From Paractinoplanes durhamensis (GTDB lineage: Bacteria > Actinomycetota > Actinomycetes > Mycobacteriales > Micromonosporaceae): 64,000 nt of DNA. Below are positions 57,062-64,000 of the stretch, piece after piece; position 1 is the first letter of the stretch; each line of letters begins with the position of its first letter. The notes below the pieces were generated by a model that saw only the letters and a program-made list of their open reading frames with translations, ran no database searches and was not told where the DNA came from. The stretch spans positions 1-64,000 of the forward strand of contig NZ_BOML01000026.1 of assembly GCF_016862175.1 (NCBI RefSeq), read 5' to 3'. The translations under genes were made by a program, and so were the position numbers.

Positions 57062-58393
57062 CTACTTGACGGTGAAGCCCTGCTCCGTGCCGTACTTGGC
57101 GGACTGGTCCTGCCACGCCTTCAGGCCGTCGGTGAGGGTGGTGCCGGAGACGTACGCCTTGCCGACCGTGTCGTTGAAGATGCTGTTCGAGTAGACCTGG
57201 AACGGCAGGTACGACCAGCCGGTGACCACGTTCTGGGCCGACTTCGCGAAGATCTCGTTGGCCTTCTGGCCGCCGAAGTACTTGAACTCGGTGTTCTGGA
57301 ACGTGGTCGAGTTCAGCTGCGCGGTGGTGGCCGGGAAGGCACCGTTGTCGACGCGGATCTGCACGCCGTCACCGTCGTTGGCGAACTTCATGAAGCCGTA
57401 CGCCAGCTCCTTGTTCGCGCCCTTGTCCATGATCGCGAGCGAGCTGCCGCCGTTCTCGGCGCTGGCGGTGGCGCCGGCGGTCCACTGCGGCAGGTCGGCG
57501 ACCCGCCACTTGCCGGAGCCGCCCGGGGCGCTGGAGGTGAGGTTCGCGGGCATCCACGCACCGGTGGAGATGGAGGCGATGGTGCCGCCGGCCATGCCCT
57601 GGAACCACTGGTCGCTCCAGCTGGAGACCGGTGCGATCAGCTTCTCGGTGATCAGCTGCTGCCACACCTTGGCGAACGCGGTGGCGCCCGGGTCGGTGAA
57701 GTTGATCGTCACGTTGGTGCCGTCGACGGTGTACGGCTTGCCGCCGGCCTGCCAGATCAGGCTGGTGGTGAGGCCGGCGTCGCCGGTGTCGTTGGTGATG
57801 TACACCTTCGGGTCGGCCTTGTGCAGCTTGCGGGCCGCGTCCAGGTACTCGTCCCAGGTCTTCGGCACGGCGATGCCGTACTTGTCGAAGACCTCCTTGT
57901 TGTAGAACAGCGCCATCGGGCCCGAGTCCATCGGCAGGCCGTAGATCTTGCCGCCGCTGTGCACCGACGACCACGGACCGGGGGTGAAGTCGGCCTTCAG
58001 GTTCTCGGCGCCGTAGCCGGACAACTCGGTCAGCGACTTGCCGAGGGCGAACTGCGGCAGCGCGAAGTACTCGATCTGCGCGACGTCCGGAACACCCTTG
58101 CCGGCGGCGACGGCGTTCTGCAGAGCGGTGTACTGGTCGTTACCGGTGCCGGCATTGACCAGGTCTACCTTGACCTTCGGATATTTTTCCTGAAATTTCG
58201 TGACGACCTGCTTCAGGGTGGGCTCCCACGCCCACACGGTCAGCGTGCCGCCCTTTTCGAGCGCGGCAGTCACGTCAGCATCGGAAACGGTGCCGGATGA
58301 CGACGACGAGTCCGAAGAATCGTCGCCGCCGCCACAGGCGGCCAGGCCCAGGGAAAGAAGGGCTGCCGCCGCAATCGGCAACAACTTGCGCAT
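57062..58393 (-). CDS. ABC transporter sugar-binding lipoprotein (CUT1 type)
   Basis: A 443-residue extracellular solute-binding protein. The lipoprotein signal is MRKLLPIAAAALLSLGLAACGGG with lipobox LAAC, followed by an Asp/Ser-rich tether. The mature part begins GTLTVWAWEPTLKQVVTKFQEKYPKVKVDLVNAG, the standard family 1 entry. ATG 58393 is chosen over the longer open frame. Context (GH42, LacI) suggests a beta-galactoside ligand. Confidence 0.94.
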   Translation of the reverse strand: MRKLLPIAAAALLSLGLAACGGGDDSSDSSSSSGTVSDADVTAALEKGGTLTVWAWEPTLKQVVTKFQEKYPKVKVDLVNAGTGNDQYTALQNAVAAGKGVPDVAQIEYFALPQFALGKSLTELSGYGAENLKADFTPGPWSSVHSGGKIYGLPMDSGPMALFYNKEVFDKYGIAVPKTWDEYLDAARKLHKADPKVYITNDTGDAGLTTSLIWQAGGKPYTVDGTNVTINFTDPGATAFAKVWQQLITEKLIAPVSSWSDQWFQGMAGGTIASISTGAWMPANLTSSAPGGSGKWRVADLPQWTAGATASAENGGSSLAIMDKGANKELAYGFMKFANDGDGVQIRVDNGAFPATTAQLNSTTFQNTEFKYFGGQKANEIFAKSAQNVVTGWSYLPFQVYSNSIFNDTVGKAYVSGTTLTDGLKAWQDQSAKYGTEQGFTVK

Positions 58394-58419
58394 GGAGGAG
58401 GGTCCTTTCACGGGAGGGT

Positions 58420-59307
58420 TCATTCCTTCACGCTTCCGGCGGCCAGACCCGACTGCCAGTAGCGCTGGAGAAGCAGGAACGCCGCGATCAGCGGCAGGAT
58501 CGTGAGGAGCGATCCGGTGATGACGAGGTTGAAAACGGCCTGGCCACCGGCGGTCGCGGCCTGTGCGTTCCACGCGTTCAGGCCGAGAGTGATCGGGTAC
58601 CAGTCCGGGTCCTTCAGCATGATCAGCGGAAGGAAGTAGTTGTTCCAGGTGGCGACCGTGCTGATCAGCAGCACGGTGACGATGCCGGGAGCGAGCAACG
58701 GCATCGAGATCTTGAAGAACGTACGGAACTCGCCCGCACCGTCGACCCGGGCCGCCTCGATGATCTCGTCGGGGACGGCTTCGGCCGAGAAGGTCCACAT
58801 CAGGTAGAAGCCGAGCGGCGTCACCAGCGACGGGATGATCACGGCCCACGGGGTGTTGGTCAGGTTCATCTTGCTGAACATGAGGAACGTCGGCACGGCC
58901 AGGGCCGTGCCGGGGACCGCGACCGCGCCGATGACGATCGCGAAGACGCCCCGCTTGCCCGGGAAGTCGAACTTGGCCAGCCCGTAGCCGGCCAGCGTGG
59001 CGAGGATCGTGGCCCCGCCGGCGCCGACCACCACGTACAGCAGGGTGTTGCCCAGCCAGCGGACGAACACGCCGTCGTCGTACGTCAGCGTGTCCTTGAT
59101 GTTGGAGAAGAGGGCGAACTTGCCGTCGTCGAACCAGAGGCCGAACGACGTGAACAGGCCGTCCTGCGTCTTGGTCGCGTTGATCAGCAGCCAGAGCATC
59201 GGCACCAGGCTGTAGATCGCGAACAGCGCGACCAGGCCGGTCAGCAGGTAGCTCTTGCGGCGGCGGCGCTTGGCGCCCGCGGTCAGTTTCGGCGAGGCGG
59301 TGCTCAT
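58420..59307 (-). CDS. CUT1 sugar ABC transporter permease (MalG-like)
   Basis: A 295-residue inner-membrane permease with six helices. The EAA loop reads IIEAARVDGAGEFRTFFKISMPLLAPG. It starts with a basic tail KLTAGAKRRRRKSYLLTGLVALFAIYSLVPMLWLL. The ATG overlaps the stop of the MalF-type gene by one base (TGATG). No ATPase gene is in the operon, so a shared one encoded elsewhere is likely. Confidence 0.94.
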   Translation of the reverse strand: MSTASPKLTAGAKRRRRKSYLLTGLVALFAIYSLVPMLWLLINATKTQDGLFTSFGLWFDDGKFALFSNIKDTLTYDDGVFVRWLGNTLLYVVVGAGGATILATLAGYGLAKFDFPGKRGVFAIVIGAVAVPGTALAVPTFLMFSKMNLTNTPWAVIIPSLVTPLGFYLMWTFSAEAVPDEIIEAARVDGAGEFRTFFKISMPLLAPGIVTVLLISTVATWNNYFLPLIMLKDPDWYPITLGLNAWNAQAATAGGQAVFNLVITGSLLTILPLIAAFLLLQRYWQSGLAAGSVKE

Positions 59308-60221
59308 CAGCGGTCCTTGTTTCCGCGCAGCTGCACGACGTACGCGATGACCATGGTGACCAGGGCCATGATGATCGCGACGGTGGCGGCGTAGTTGTAC
59401 TGCTGACCGGAGAAGGTCAGCGACGACGCGTAGAGGTTCGGGGTGAAGAACGTGGTGATCGCGTTCTTGGCCAGCGGGCGCAGGATGCTCGGCTCGTTGA
59501 ACAGCTGGAAGCTGCCGATCACCGAGAAGATGGTGGCGATCGTGATGGCGCCGCGGATGGCGGGCAGCTTGATCGCCGTGATGATCCGCATCTGGCTGGC
59601 GCCGTCGATCTCGGCCGACTCATACAGCGAGACCGGCACGGTGGCCAGCGCGGAATACAGGATCAGCATGTTGTAACCGATGAATTCCCAGGTCACGATG
59701 TTGCCGATGCTGGCCAGCACGATGTTCGGCGCGAGCGGGTCCAGGGTCGTACCCAGCCAGTCGTTGATGTTCTTGACCAGGCCGAACTGGTTGCCGTACA
59801 TGAAGCCCCACATGAGCGTGGCGACCACGGCCGGCACCGCGTAGGGCAGGAAGATCGTGACCCGGAAGAAGGCCCGGCCGTAGAGCCGGCCGCTGTCGAT
59901 CGCGAGCGCCACGATCAGCGCCAGGAGCAGCATGATCGGCACCTGGACGACCAGGAACAGCGAGACCCGGCCGAGCGCCGACCAGAACTGCGAGTCCTGC
60001 AGCGCCTTGGTGTAGTTGTCCAGGCCGACGAACGAGTTACCGCCGACGAGCTGGTTGCGGTACAGGCTCAGGTAGATCGTGTACGCGATCGGCGCGAGGA
60101 AGACAAAAGCGAACACCAGCATGAACGGGCCGACGAACTGCCAGCCCTTCCACGACCGGCCTCGGCGCTTCACGCGTACGCCCGGGGGCGCCGCCACCTG
60201 GGGAACCGCCACTTGCTTCAC
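59307..60221 (-). CDS. CUT1 sugar ABC transporter permease (MalF-like)
   Basis: A 304-residue inner-membrane permease, first gene of the beta-galactoside operon. A basic N-terminal tail (RVKRRGRSWKGW) precedes the first helix VGPFMLVFAFVFLAPIAYTIYLS. The EAA loop is LYESAEIDGASQMRIITAIKLPAIRG. GTG 60221 is the start (VKQVAVPQ). The promoter region upstream holds the two LacI operators. Confidence 0.93.
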   Translation of the reverse strand: MKQVAVPQVAAPPGVRVKRRGRSWKGWQFVGPFMLVFAFVFLAPIAYTIYLSLYRNQLVGGNSFVGLDNYTKALQDSQFWSALGRVSLFLVVQVPIMLLLALIVALAIDSGRLYGRAFFRVTIFLPYAVPAVVATLMWGFMYGNQFGLVKNINDWLGTTLDPLAPNIVLASIGNIVTWEFIGYNMLILYSALATVPVSLYESAEIDGASQMRIITAIKLPAIRGAITIATIFSVIGSFQLFNEPSILRPLAKNAITTFFTPNLYASSLTFSGQQYNYAATVAIIMALVTMVIAYVVQLRGNKDR

Positions 60222-60249
60222 CTCTTACATCTTGCACCCGGTCGTGCTT

Positions 60250-60265
60250 ATGTTTACGTAAACAT
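60250..60265. promoter_or_regulatory. LacI operator 1
   Basis: ATGTTTACGTAAACAT is a perfect 16-bp palindrome, 29 bases upstream of the permease start. It has the central CG of LacI/GalR operators. An identical copy lies 66 bases away. Confidence 0.85.
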
Positions 60266-60314
60266 GCAGCTCACGGCGCCATGTGCGATTTTGTTTCGGG
60301 AAGTTCAACCTCGT

Positions 60315-60332
60315 GATGTTTACGTAAACATC
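60315..60332. promoter_or_regulatory. LacI operator 2
   Basis: GATGTTTACGTAAACATC is a perfect 18-bp palindrome containing the same 16 bases as operator 1. It is 49 bases upstream of the LacI start at 60381. Two equal sites in a divergent promoter suggest cooperative repression of both transcripts. Confidence 0.85.
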
Positions 60333-60380
60333 GTGGTGATAGTTTCACCGCGTCGAAGGAACGTCAAGGAGTCGCCGCCT

Positions 60381-61427
60381 GTGAACGAAACCGCGCCCCG
60401 CCGCCGCGCCCGCGGCGTATCGATGGCTGATGTCGCCCGTCTCGCCGGCGTGTCCTCGCAGACCGTCTCCCGGGTCTCCACCGGCCACCCCGGGGTGGTC
60501 GAGTCCACCCGGCGCCAGGTCCTGGACGCCATGCGTGAGCTGGGCTATCGCCCCAACAGCGCGGCGCGGGCGCTGAAGAGCGGCGAGTTCCGCACCCTCG
60601 GCGTCATCCTCTTCACCCTGGCCACCACCGGCAACAGCCGGACCGTCGAGGCCATCGCGGCGCAGGCCGCGCAGGAGGGGTACGCGATCACGCTCATCCC
60701 GGTCGCGGTGCCGACCCAGGACGGGGTGCTCGGTGCGTTCACCCGGCTCGGCGAGCTCGCGGTCGACGGGGTGATCGTGATCATGGAGGTGCACCTGCTC
60801 GACGCGGTCGAGTTGCAGCTGCCGCCGGGCGTGCAGGTGGTGGTGGTCGACTCCGACGCCGGCGACCGCTACCCGGTGGTCGACACCGACCAGGCCGACG
60901 GTGCCCGGCAGGCCGTCCGGCACCTGCTCGACCTCGGCCACCGGACGGTGTGGCACGTGACCGGGCCGGCGGAATCGTTCGCCTCCGAGCGGCGCACCCA
61001 GGCGTGGCGGGAGATCCTCGAGGAGGCCGGGCGGGCGGTGCCGCCGGTCGAGCGCGGCGACTGGACGGCCGCCTCCGGGTACGAAGCCGGTCTGCGCCTG
61101 GCGGCCGTCCCGGACTGCACGGCGATCTTCGCGGCCAACGACCAGATGGCGCTCGGGGTGCTGCGGGCGCTTCAAGAGAACGGGCGCCGAGTGCCGGCCG
61201 ACGTCAGCGTGGTCGGGTTCGACGACCTGCCCGAGTCGGCCTCCTACCTGCCGCCGCTGACCACCGTCCACCAGGACTTCGCCGAGGTCGGGCGGCGCTG
61301 CGTGCAAGGGCTGCTGGCGCAGATCCGGGACTTCCACGGGGAGCCGGGCACGGTGCTGGTGCCGACGACCCTGGTGGCCCGCGCCAGCAGCGCTCCCCCG
61401 CCTGTTTTTTCGCAGCGCCTTCTATAG
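60381..61427 (+). CDS. LacI family transcriptional repressor
   Basis: A 348-residue repressor. The helix-turn-helix is VSMADVARLAGVSSQTVSRVSTGHPGVVESTRRQVLDAMRELGYRPNSAARALKSG, and the periplasmic-binding-protein-like sensor follows with LGVILFTLATTGNSRTVEAIA and IFAANDQMALGVLRALQENGRRVPADVSVVGFDDLPES. GTG 60381 is preceded by AAGGAG; ATG 60423 is an alternative. It should repress the divergent GH42/ABC operon until a galactoside binds. Confidence 0.94.
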   Translation: MNETAPRRRARGVSMADVARLAGVSSQTVSRVSTGHPGVVESTRRQVLDAMRELGYRPNSAARALKSGEFRTLGVILFTLATTGNSRTVEAIAAQAAQEGYAITLIPVAVPTQDGVLGAFTRLGELAVDGVIVIMEVHLLDAVELQLPPGVQVVVVDSDAGDRYPVVDTDQADGARQAVRHLLDLGHRTVWHVTGPAESFASERRTQAWREILEEAGRAVPPVERGDWTAASGYEAGLRLAAVPDCTAIFAANDQMALGVLRALQENGRRVPADVSVVGFDDLPESASYLPPLTTVHQDFAEVGRRCVQGLLAQIRDFHGEPGTVLVPTTLVARASSAPPPVFSQRLL

Positions 61428-61808
61428 GCGGTGCGGCTTGGGGAACCAGGCCCAGTGGTAGTCGCACCAGACCAGGCCGTCGTAGGAAAGGCCGGCGGTC
61501 TGGCCGGGGACCACGTAGCGCCACTTCGCCCAGACCCGGCCCGGGAGCAGCACCTCACCGCCGCGCGCCGGGGCCACCTGCATCTCCACGTCGGCGCCCG
61601 GATCGGGGCGGCGGAAATCGATCGGGCCGGCCCACAGCAACTCGTAGCGCTCGCGGGCGCGATCGACCACGGCCGGGGCGAAGACCTTCGGATAATCCTC
61701 GGTGCGCGGGCGCAACTCGCGCAGGGTCACGCCGGTGCCGTCGACGGCGAGCGCGCGCAGCAGTGGCTCGAGGCGCTTGCGCAGGTCGGCGGGATCCCAG
61801 TCGTACAC
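61422..61808 (-). CDS. hypothetical protein
   Basis: A 128-residue protein. The start chosen is GTG 61808 (VYDWDPADLRKRLEPLLRAL) because GGAGG lies six bases upstream; longer in-frame starts exist at 61835 and 61880. The sequence has a helical N-terminal half (FAPAVVDRARERYELLW) and a C-terminal Trp-rich part (RVWAKWRYVVPGQTAGLSYDGLVWCDYHWAWFPKPHRL). No domain recognised. Six bases overlap the convergent LacI gene. Confidence 0.7.
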   Translation of the reverse strand: MYDWDPADLRKRLEPLLRALAVDGTGVTLRELRPRTEDYPKVFAPAVVDRARERYELLWAGPIDFRRPDPGADVEMQVAPARGGEVLLPGRVWAKWRYVVPGQTAGLSYDGLVWCDYHWAWFPKPHRL

Positions 61809-61869
61809 AACGCACCTCCGTCCGGCTTGGGCCATCACCGTACCGTCGCCGAGCCGACTGCCCACCTCC

Positions 61870-61914
61870 TTGACATCCACGATCGCCGAGCCGTTGGATG
61901 TTACCCGGAGGTAA
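61870..61914 (+). promoter_or_regulatory. promoter and ribosome-site hairpin of the secreted hydrolase
   Basis: TTGACA (61870-61875) and TTGGAT (61894-61899) form a -35/-10 pair with 18-base spacing. Just downstream TTACC-CGGA-GGTAA (61901-61914) is an inverted repeat that includes the GGAGG ribosome binding site of the hydrolase gene. Confidence 0.5.
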
Positions 61915-61918
61915 TCAC

Positions 61919-63334
61919 ATGATCACCTGGTGGAAACAAGCCTCGCTCGCCGTCATCCTGGCGCTGCCGCTGGCCGGCGTGGGCTCCCCCGCGCTCGCCG
62001 CCGACCCGGTGACCTGCACACCTCCGGTCCCGAGCACCACGCAGCCCGGTTATGTCGTTCTCGACCCCAACTGCGAGGCGACGGGTACGCCGTTCACCGC
62101 GCTCGCCGGGGCCAAGGTCTACACCGGGATCCGGGACGGCGCGGCCTACCGCATCGAGGTGCCGCAGCGGTGGAACGGCAAGCTTGTCGTGTTCGCCCAT
62201 GGCTATCGCGGCACCGGCACCGCGGTTTATGTGGACAATCCCGACCTGCGCGCGCACTACATCGACGCGGGCTACGCGTGGGCCGCCTCCAGCTACGCGA
62301 CCAACGGCTACGACGTCGGGCAGGGGGTGCGTGACTCGTACGCTCTGATCGGTCTTTTCCGGCAGGTGACCGGCGCCCCCGCGCGCAGCGTGATCATGAC
62401 CGGCAAGTCGATGGGCGGGCAGGTCACCGCGGTCGCGATCGAAACCTATCCGCGCACCTTCAGCGGCGCGATGCCCTACTGCGGCGTGCTCGGCGACACC
62501 GAGCTGTTCGACTACTTCCTCGACGCCAACGTCACCGCCGCCGCCCTGACCGGCGTACCGATCACCTTCCCGAAGACCGTGCCGCCCGACTCCTACCAGG
62601 ACGAGTGGCGGGCGGCCGCGGCCAAGTTCATGCCCGCGCTCGGCGTCACCACCGGCCGGCCGCCGGTCCTCACCGCCGCCGGGAAGACCTGGTCCGACGT
62701 GGTCGAGCGGCGCACCGGGGGTGAGCGGCCCGGGTTCGACTCGGCGTTCGCCTACTGGAACACCGCCACCTCACTCGCCCCGCTCAACGACCTGCCGTTC
62801 CTGTTCGGCCTCTACCCGGGCCTGAGCGGCGGCACGTCCTACATCGCGCCCGGCAACGTGACCGACAACCGCTTCACCTTCTACCGCAGCACCGACCAGC
62901 GGTGGCCGACCGCCGCCGAGTTCCGGCTCAACGCGACGGTCCTGCGCGTCCGGCACACCGCCACCGCCGACCCCGGCCTGGCCGGCATCCCGCGCGTCGA
63001 CGGCAACCCGCGCATCCCGGTGCTCTCGCTGCACGACATCGGCGACCTGTTCGTGCCGTTCTCGATGGAGCAGGTGTACGCGAAGCGCGCCGCCGCCCAC
63101 GGAAAGGCCGGCCTGTTCGTCTCCCGGGCGATCCGCGGCACCGGCCACTGCGACTTCACCCAGCCCGAGCTGACCACCGCCTTCGACGACCTGACCGGCT
63201 GGATCCGCTCCGGCCACCGCCCGGCCGGCGACGCCATCCTCAACCCGAAGGTGGTCGCCGCCCCGACGTTCGGTTGCCGCTTCACCAACGGAAGCCACCC
63301 GACGTACGCGGCCGGGGCTTGCGCCGCTGGCTAG
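61919..63334 (+). CDS. secreted alpha/beta hydrolase
   Basis: A 471-residue exported hydrolase. Signal peptide to about residue 28 (ALA). Oxyanion strand LVVFAHGYRGTG (89-100), nucleophile Ser164 in GKSMGGQ, probable Asp in SLHDIGDLFVPFSMEQ and His in RGTGHCDFT. Four or more cysteines suggest disulfides. The pattern fits large secreted esterases of the tannase/DUF-like type. Substrate unknown; plant ester compounds would match the neighbourhood. ATG 61919 after GGAGG. Confidence 0.88.
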   Translation: MITWWKQASLAVILALPLAGVGSPALAADPVTCTPPVPSTTQPGYVVLDPNCEATGTPFTALAGAKVYTGIRDGAAYRIEVPQRWNGKLVVFAHGYRGTGTAVYVDNPDLRAHYIDAGYAWAASSYATNGYDVGQGVRDSYALIGLFRQVTGAPARSVIMTGKSMGGQVTAVAIETYPRTFSGAMPYCGVLGDTELFDYFLDANVTAAALTGVPITFPKTVPPDSYQDEWRAAAAKFMPALGVTTGRPPVLTAAGKTWSDVVERRTGGERPGFDSAFAYWNTATSLAPLNDLPFLFGLYPGLSGGTSYIAPGNVTDNRFTFYRSTDQRWPTAAEFRLNATVLRVRHTATADPGLAGIPRVDGNPRIPVLSLHDIGDLFVPFSMEQVYAKRAAAHGKAGLFVSRAIRGTGHCDFTQPELTTAFDDLTGWIRSGHRPAGDAILNPKVVAAPTFGCRFTNGSHPTYAAGACAAG

Positions 63335-63344
63335 ACTCGCCGGA

Positions 63345-63947
63345 ATGTGGCTGAGCCGGCTGTGGGGCAAGCATCACGAGGCAGCGAAGTTCCTCCTGGT
63401 CGGGGGCGTCTGCTTCGTGGCCACGACGGTCGTCAACTACGCCCTCAAACTGACCGTGCTGCACCAGAAGCCGGTCACCGCCCTGGCCATCGCGACAATC
63501 CTGAGCACGATCCTGTCGTACGTGCTGAACCGCGAATGGTCGTTCCGGACCCGCGGCGGCCGTGAGCGTCACCACGAGGCCGCGCTGTTCTTCGCGGTCA
63601 GCGCGGTCGGCATCGTCCTCACCCTGATCCCGCTGTGGATCTCCCGCTACGTGCTCCTGCTGCGGGTCCCCGACGTGTCCCGCCCGGTCCAGGAGATCGC
63701 CGACTTCGTCAGCGGCATCATCCTCGGCACGCTGGTCGCCATGGTGTTCCGGTTGTGGGCCTTCAAGCGCTGGGTGTTCCCGCACCCCTCAGCGGGCCGT
63801 CCCCGCCGGCGCGGCACCGCCCGCTCCGGCCCGCGAACCCGGCTGGTCCACCGCGCCCGCGCCACGCGCCCGGTCGGTTCACGCGCTGATGGCTCGGATG
63901 GCGAGCTCGGCGAAACGCCGGGAAGCGGCGAGTCGCGCGTCGGCTGA
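63345..63947 (+). CDS. GtrA family membrane protein
   Basis: A 200-residue protein. The four-helix GtrA domain spans about 10-145: HHEAAKFLLVGGVCFVATTVVNYALK, AIATILSTILSYVLNREWSF, EAALFFAVSAVGIVLTLIPLWIS and SGIILGTLVAMVFRLWAFKRWVF. The motif LNREWSF and the ending FRLWAFKRWVF are hallmarks. GtrA proteins help move polyprenyl-linked sugars for wall-polymer glycosylation. The last 45 residues are an Arg-rich tail antisense to the next gene. It starts ten bases after the hydrolase. Confidence 0.92.
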   Translation: MWLSRLWGKHHEAAKFLLVGGVCFVATTVVNYALKLTVLHQKPVTALAIATILSTILSYVLNREWSFRTRGGRERHHEAALFFAVSAVGIVLTLIPLWISRYVLLLRVPDVSRPVQEIADFVSGIILGTLVAMVFRLWAFKRWVFPHPSAGRPRRRGTARSGPRTRLVHRARATRPVGSRADGSDGELGETPGSGESRVG

Positions 63948-64000
63948 GGTGGTGTGCAGGCCGCCGTTCGCGACCAGGATGAGGATCAGGTCGTCCAGGA
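63879..64000 (-). CDS. 3' end of a probable TetR regulator (partial)
   Basis: The minus strand from the right edge reads in frame to TGA at 63879-63881. The visible C-terminus is LDDLILILVANGGL followed by a Ser/Ala-rich helix and RRFAELAIRAISA. This matches the last two helices of TetR proteins of the TetR_C_7 type. The gene start is outside the window. It overlaps the GtrA gene by 69 bases. Confidence 0.65.
   Translation of the reverse strand, partial: LDDLILILVANGGLHTTSADARLAASRRFAELAIRAISA

Noticed and set aside
1..64000. Search for CRISPR arrays, insertion sequences, tRNA and rRNA genes
   Set aside because: No regularly spaced repeats with spacers, no transposase motifs and no tRNA-like cloverleaf or rRNA sequence were noticed. 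This was by eye; tRNAscan or Infernal would be decisive.

Overview
The window is very GC-rich, tightly packed DNA with strong G/C at third codon positions, many GTG and a few TTG starts, and GGAGG-type ribosome binding sites. Gene content (ROK and LacI sugar regulons, secreted glycoside hydrolases with CBM2 and ricin-type CBM13 modules, a DUF1996 protein, an SCO6745-family protein, an LmeA-like DUF2993 protein, many TetR regulators) points to a soil actinobacterium. A filamentous member of the Micromonosporaceae such as Actinoplanes is my best guess, by inference only. I see no rRNA, tRNA, insertion sequence, prophage or CRISPR array; this looks like a chromosomal accessory/metabolic region.

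Layout. 1-326 has no supported gene. 327-7723: a VOC protein, then a divergent pair made of an alpha-galactoside ABC uptake and GH36 alpha-galactosidase operon (minus) and a ROK regulator (plus), with a 23-bp operator between them. 7772-13859: a zinc alcohol dehydrogenase lacking a normal start codon, small membrane and hypothetical proteins, a stand-alone Lrp/AsnC sensor domain, a GNAT, a phosphotransferase and an acyl-CoA ligase. 13842-20729: an MFS carrier with an extra C-terminal domain, and a complete peptide-type ABC operon. 20870-25760: an SCO6745 protein, a DHFR-like reductase, a secreted GH5-CBM2 cellulase and an LmeA-like protein. 25808-31605: MarR and TetR regulators, each beside its probable target (phosphotransferase, cupin, SDR, aldo-keto reductase), nearly all with a visible inverted repeat. 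31670-38267: a GGDEF cyclase, a secreted beta-rich protein, an ASCH-HhH protein, an LLM oxidoreductase, and an unusual fusion of a nucleotidyltransferase-like domain with a methyltransferase. 38327-43391: a DUF1684 protein, then a light-signalling cluster of SpoIIE-type phosphatase, CheY-like receiver and bacteriophytochrome kinase. 43418-50746: a GH54 arabinofuranosidase with two lectin domains, an ABC export pair, a TetR/epimerase pair with mirrored operators, and a CBM-DUF1996 protein. 50928-54972: TetR, flavin/FMN-type, SnoaL-like, AraC and quinone-reductase genes. 55029-61427: a GH42 beta-galactosidase/ABC operon with a LacI repressor and two perfect operators. The right edge holds a hypothetical protein, a secreted alpha/beta hydrolase, a GtrA protein and the 3' end of a probable TetR gene.

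How the genes work together. The theme is plant-polysaccharide use: secreted cellulase, arabinofuranosidase and a carbohydrate-binding DUF1996 protein, plus two cytoplasmic galactosidases each coupled to its own CUT1 importer. The three secreted proteins share AAGCGCT-centred palindromes on their promoters, which suggests one LacI-type regulator outside the window. The most novel items are the nucleotidyltransferase-methyltransferase fusion, the phytochrome/receiver/PP2C cluster with an 82-bp tail-to-tail gene overlap, a 30-codon reading frame joined by ATGA overlaps to both neighbours in the peptide transporter operon, and the apparent ATC start of the alcohol dehydrogenase. All family assignments are from reading motifs; no database search was run.
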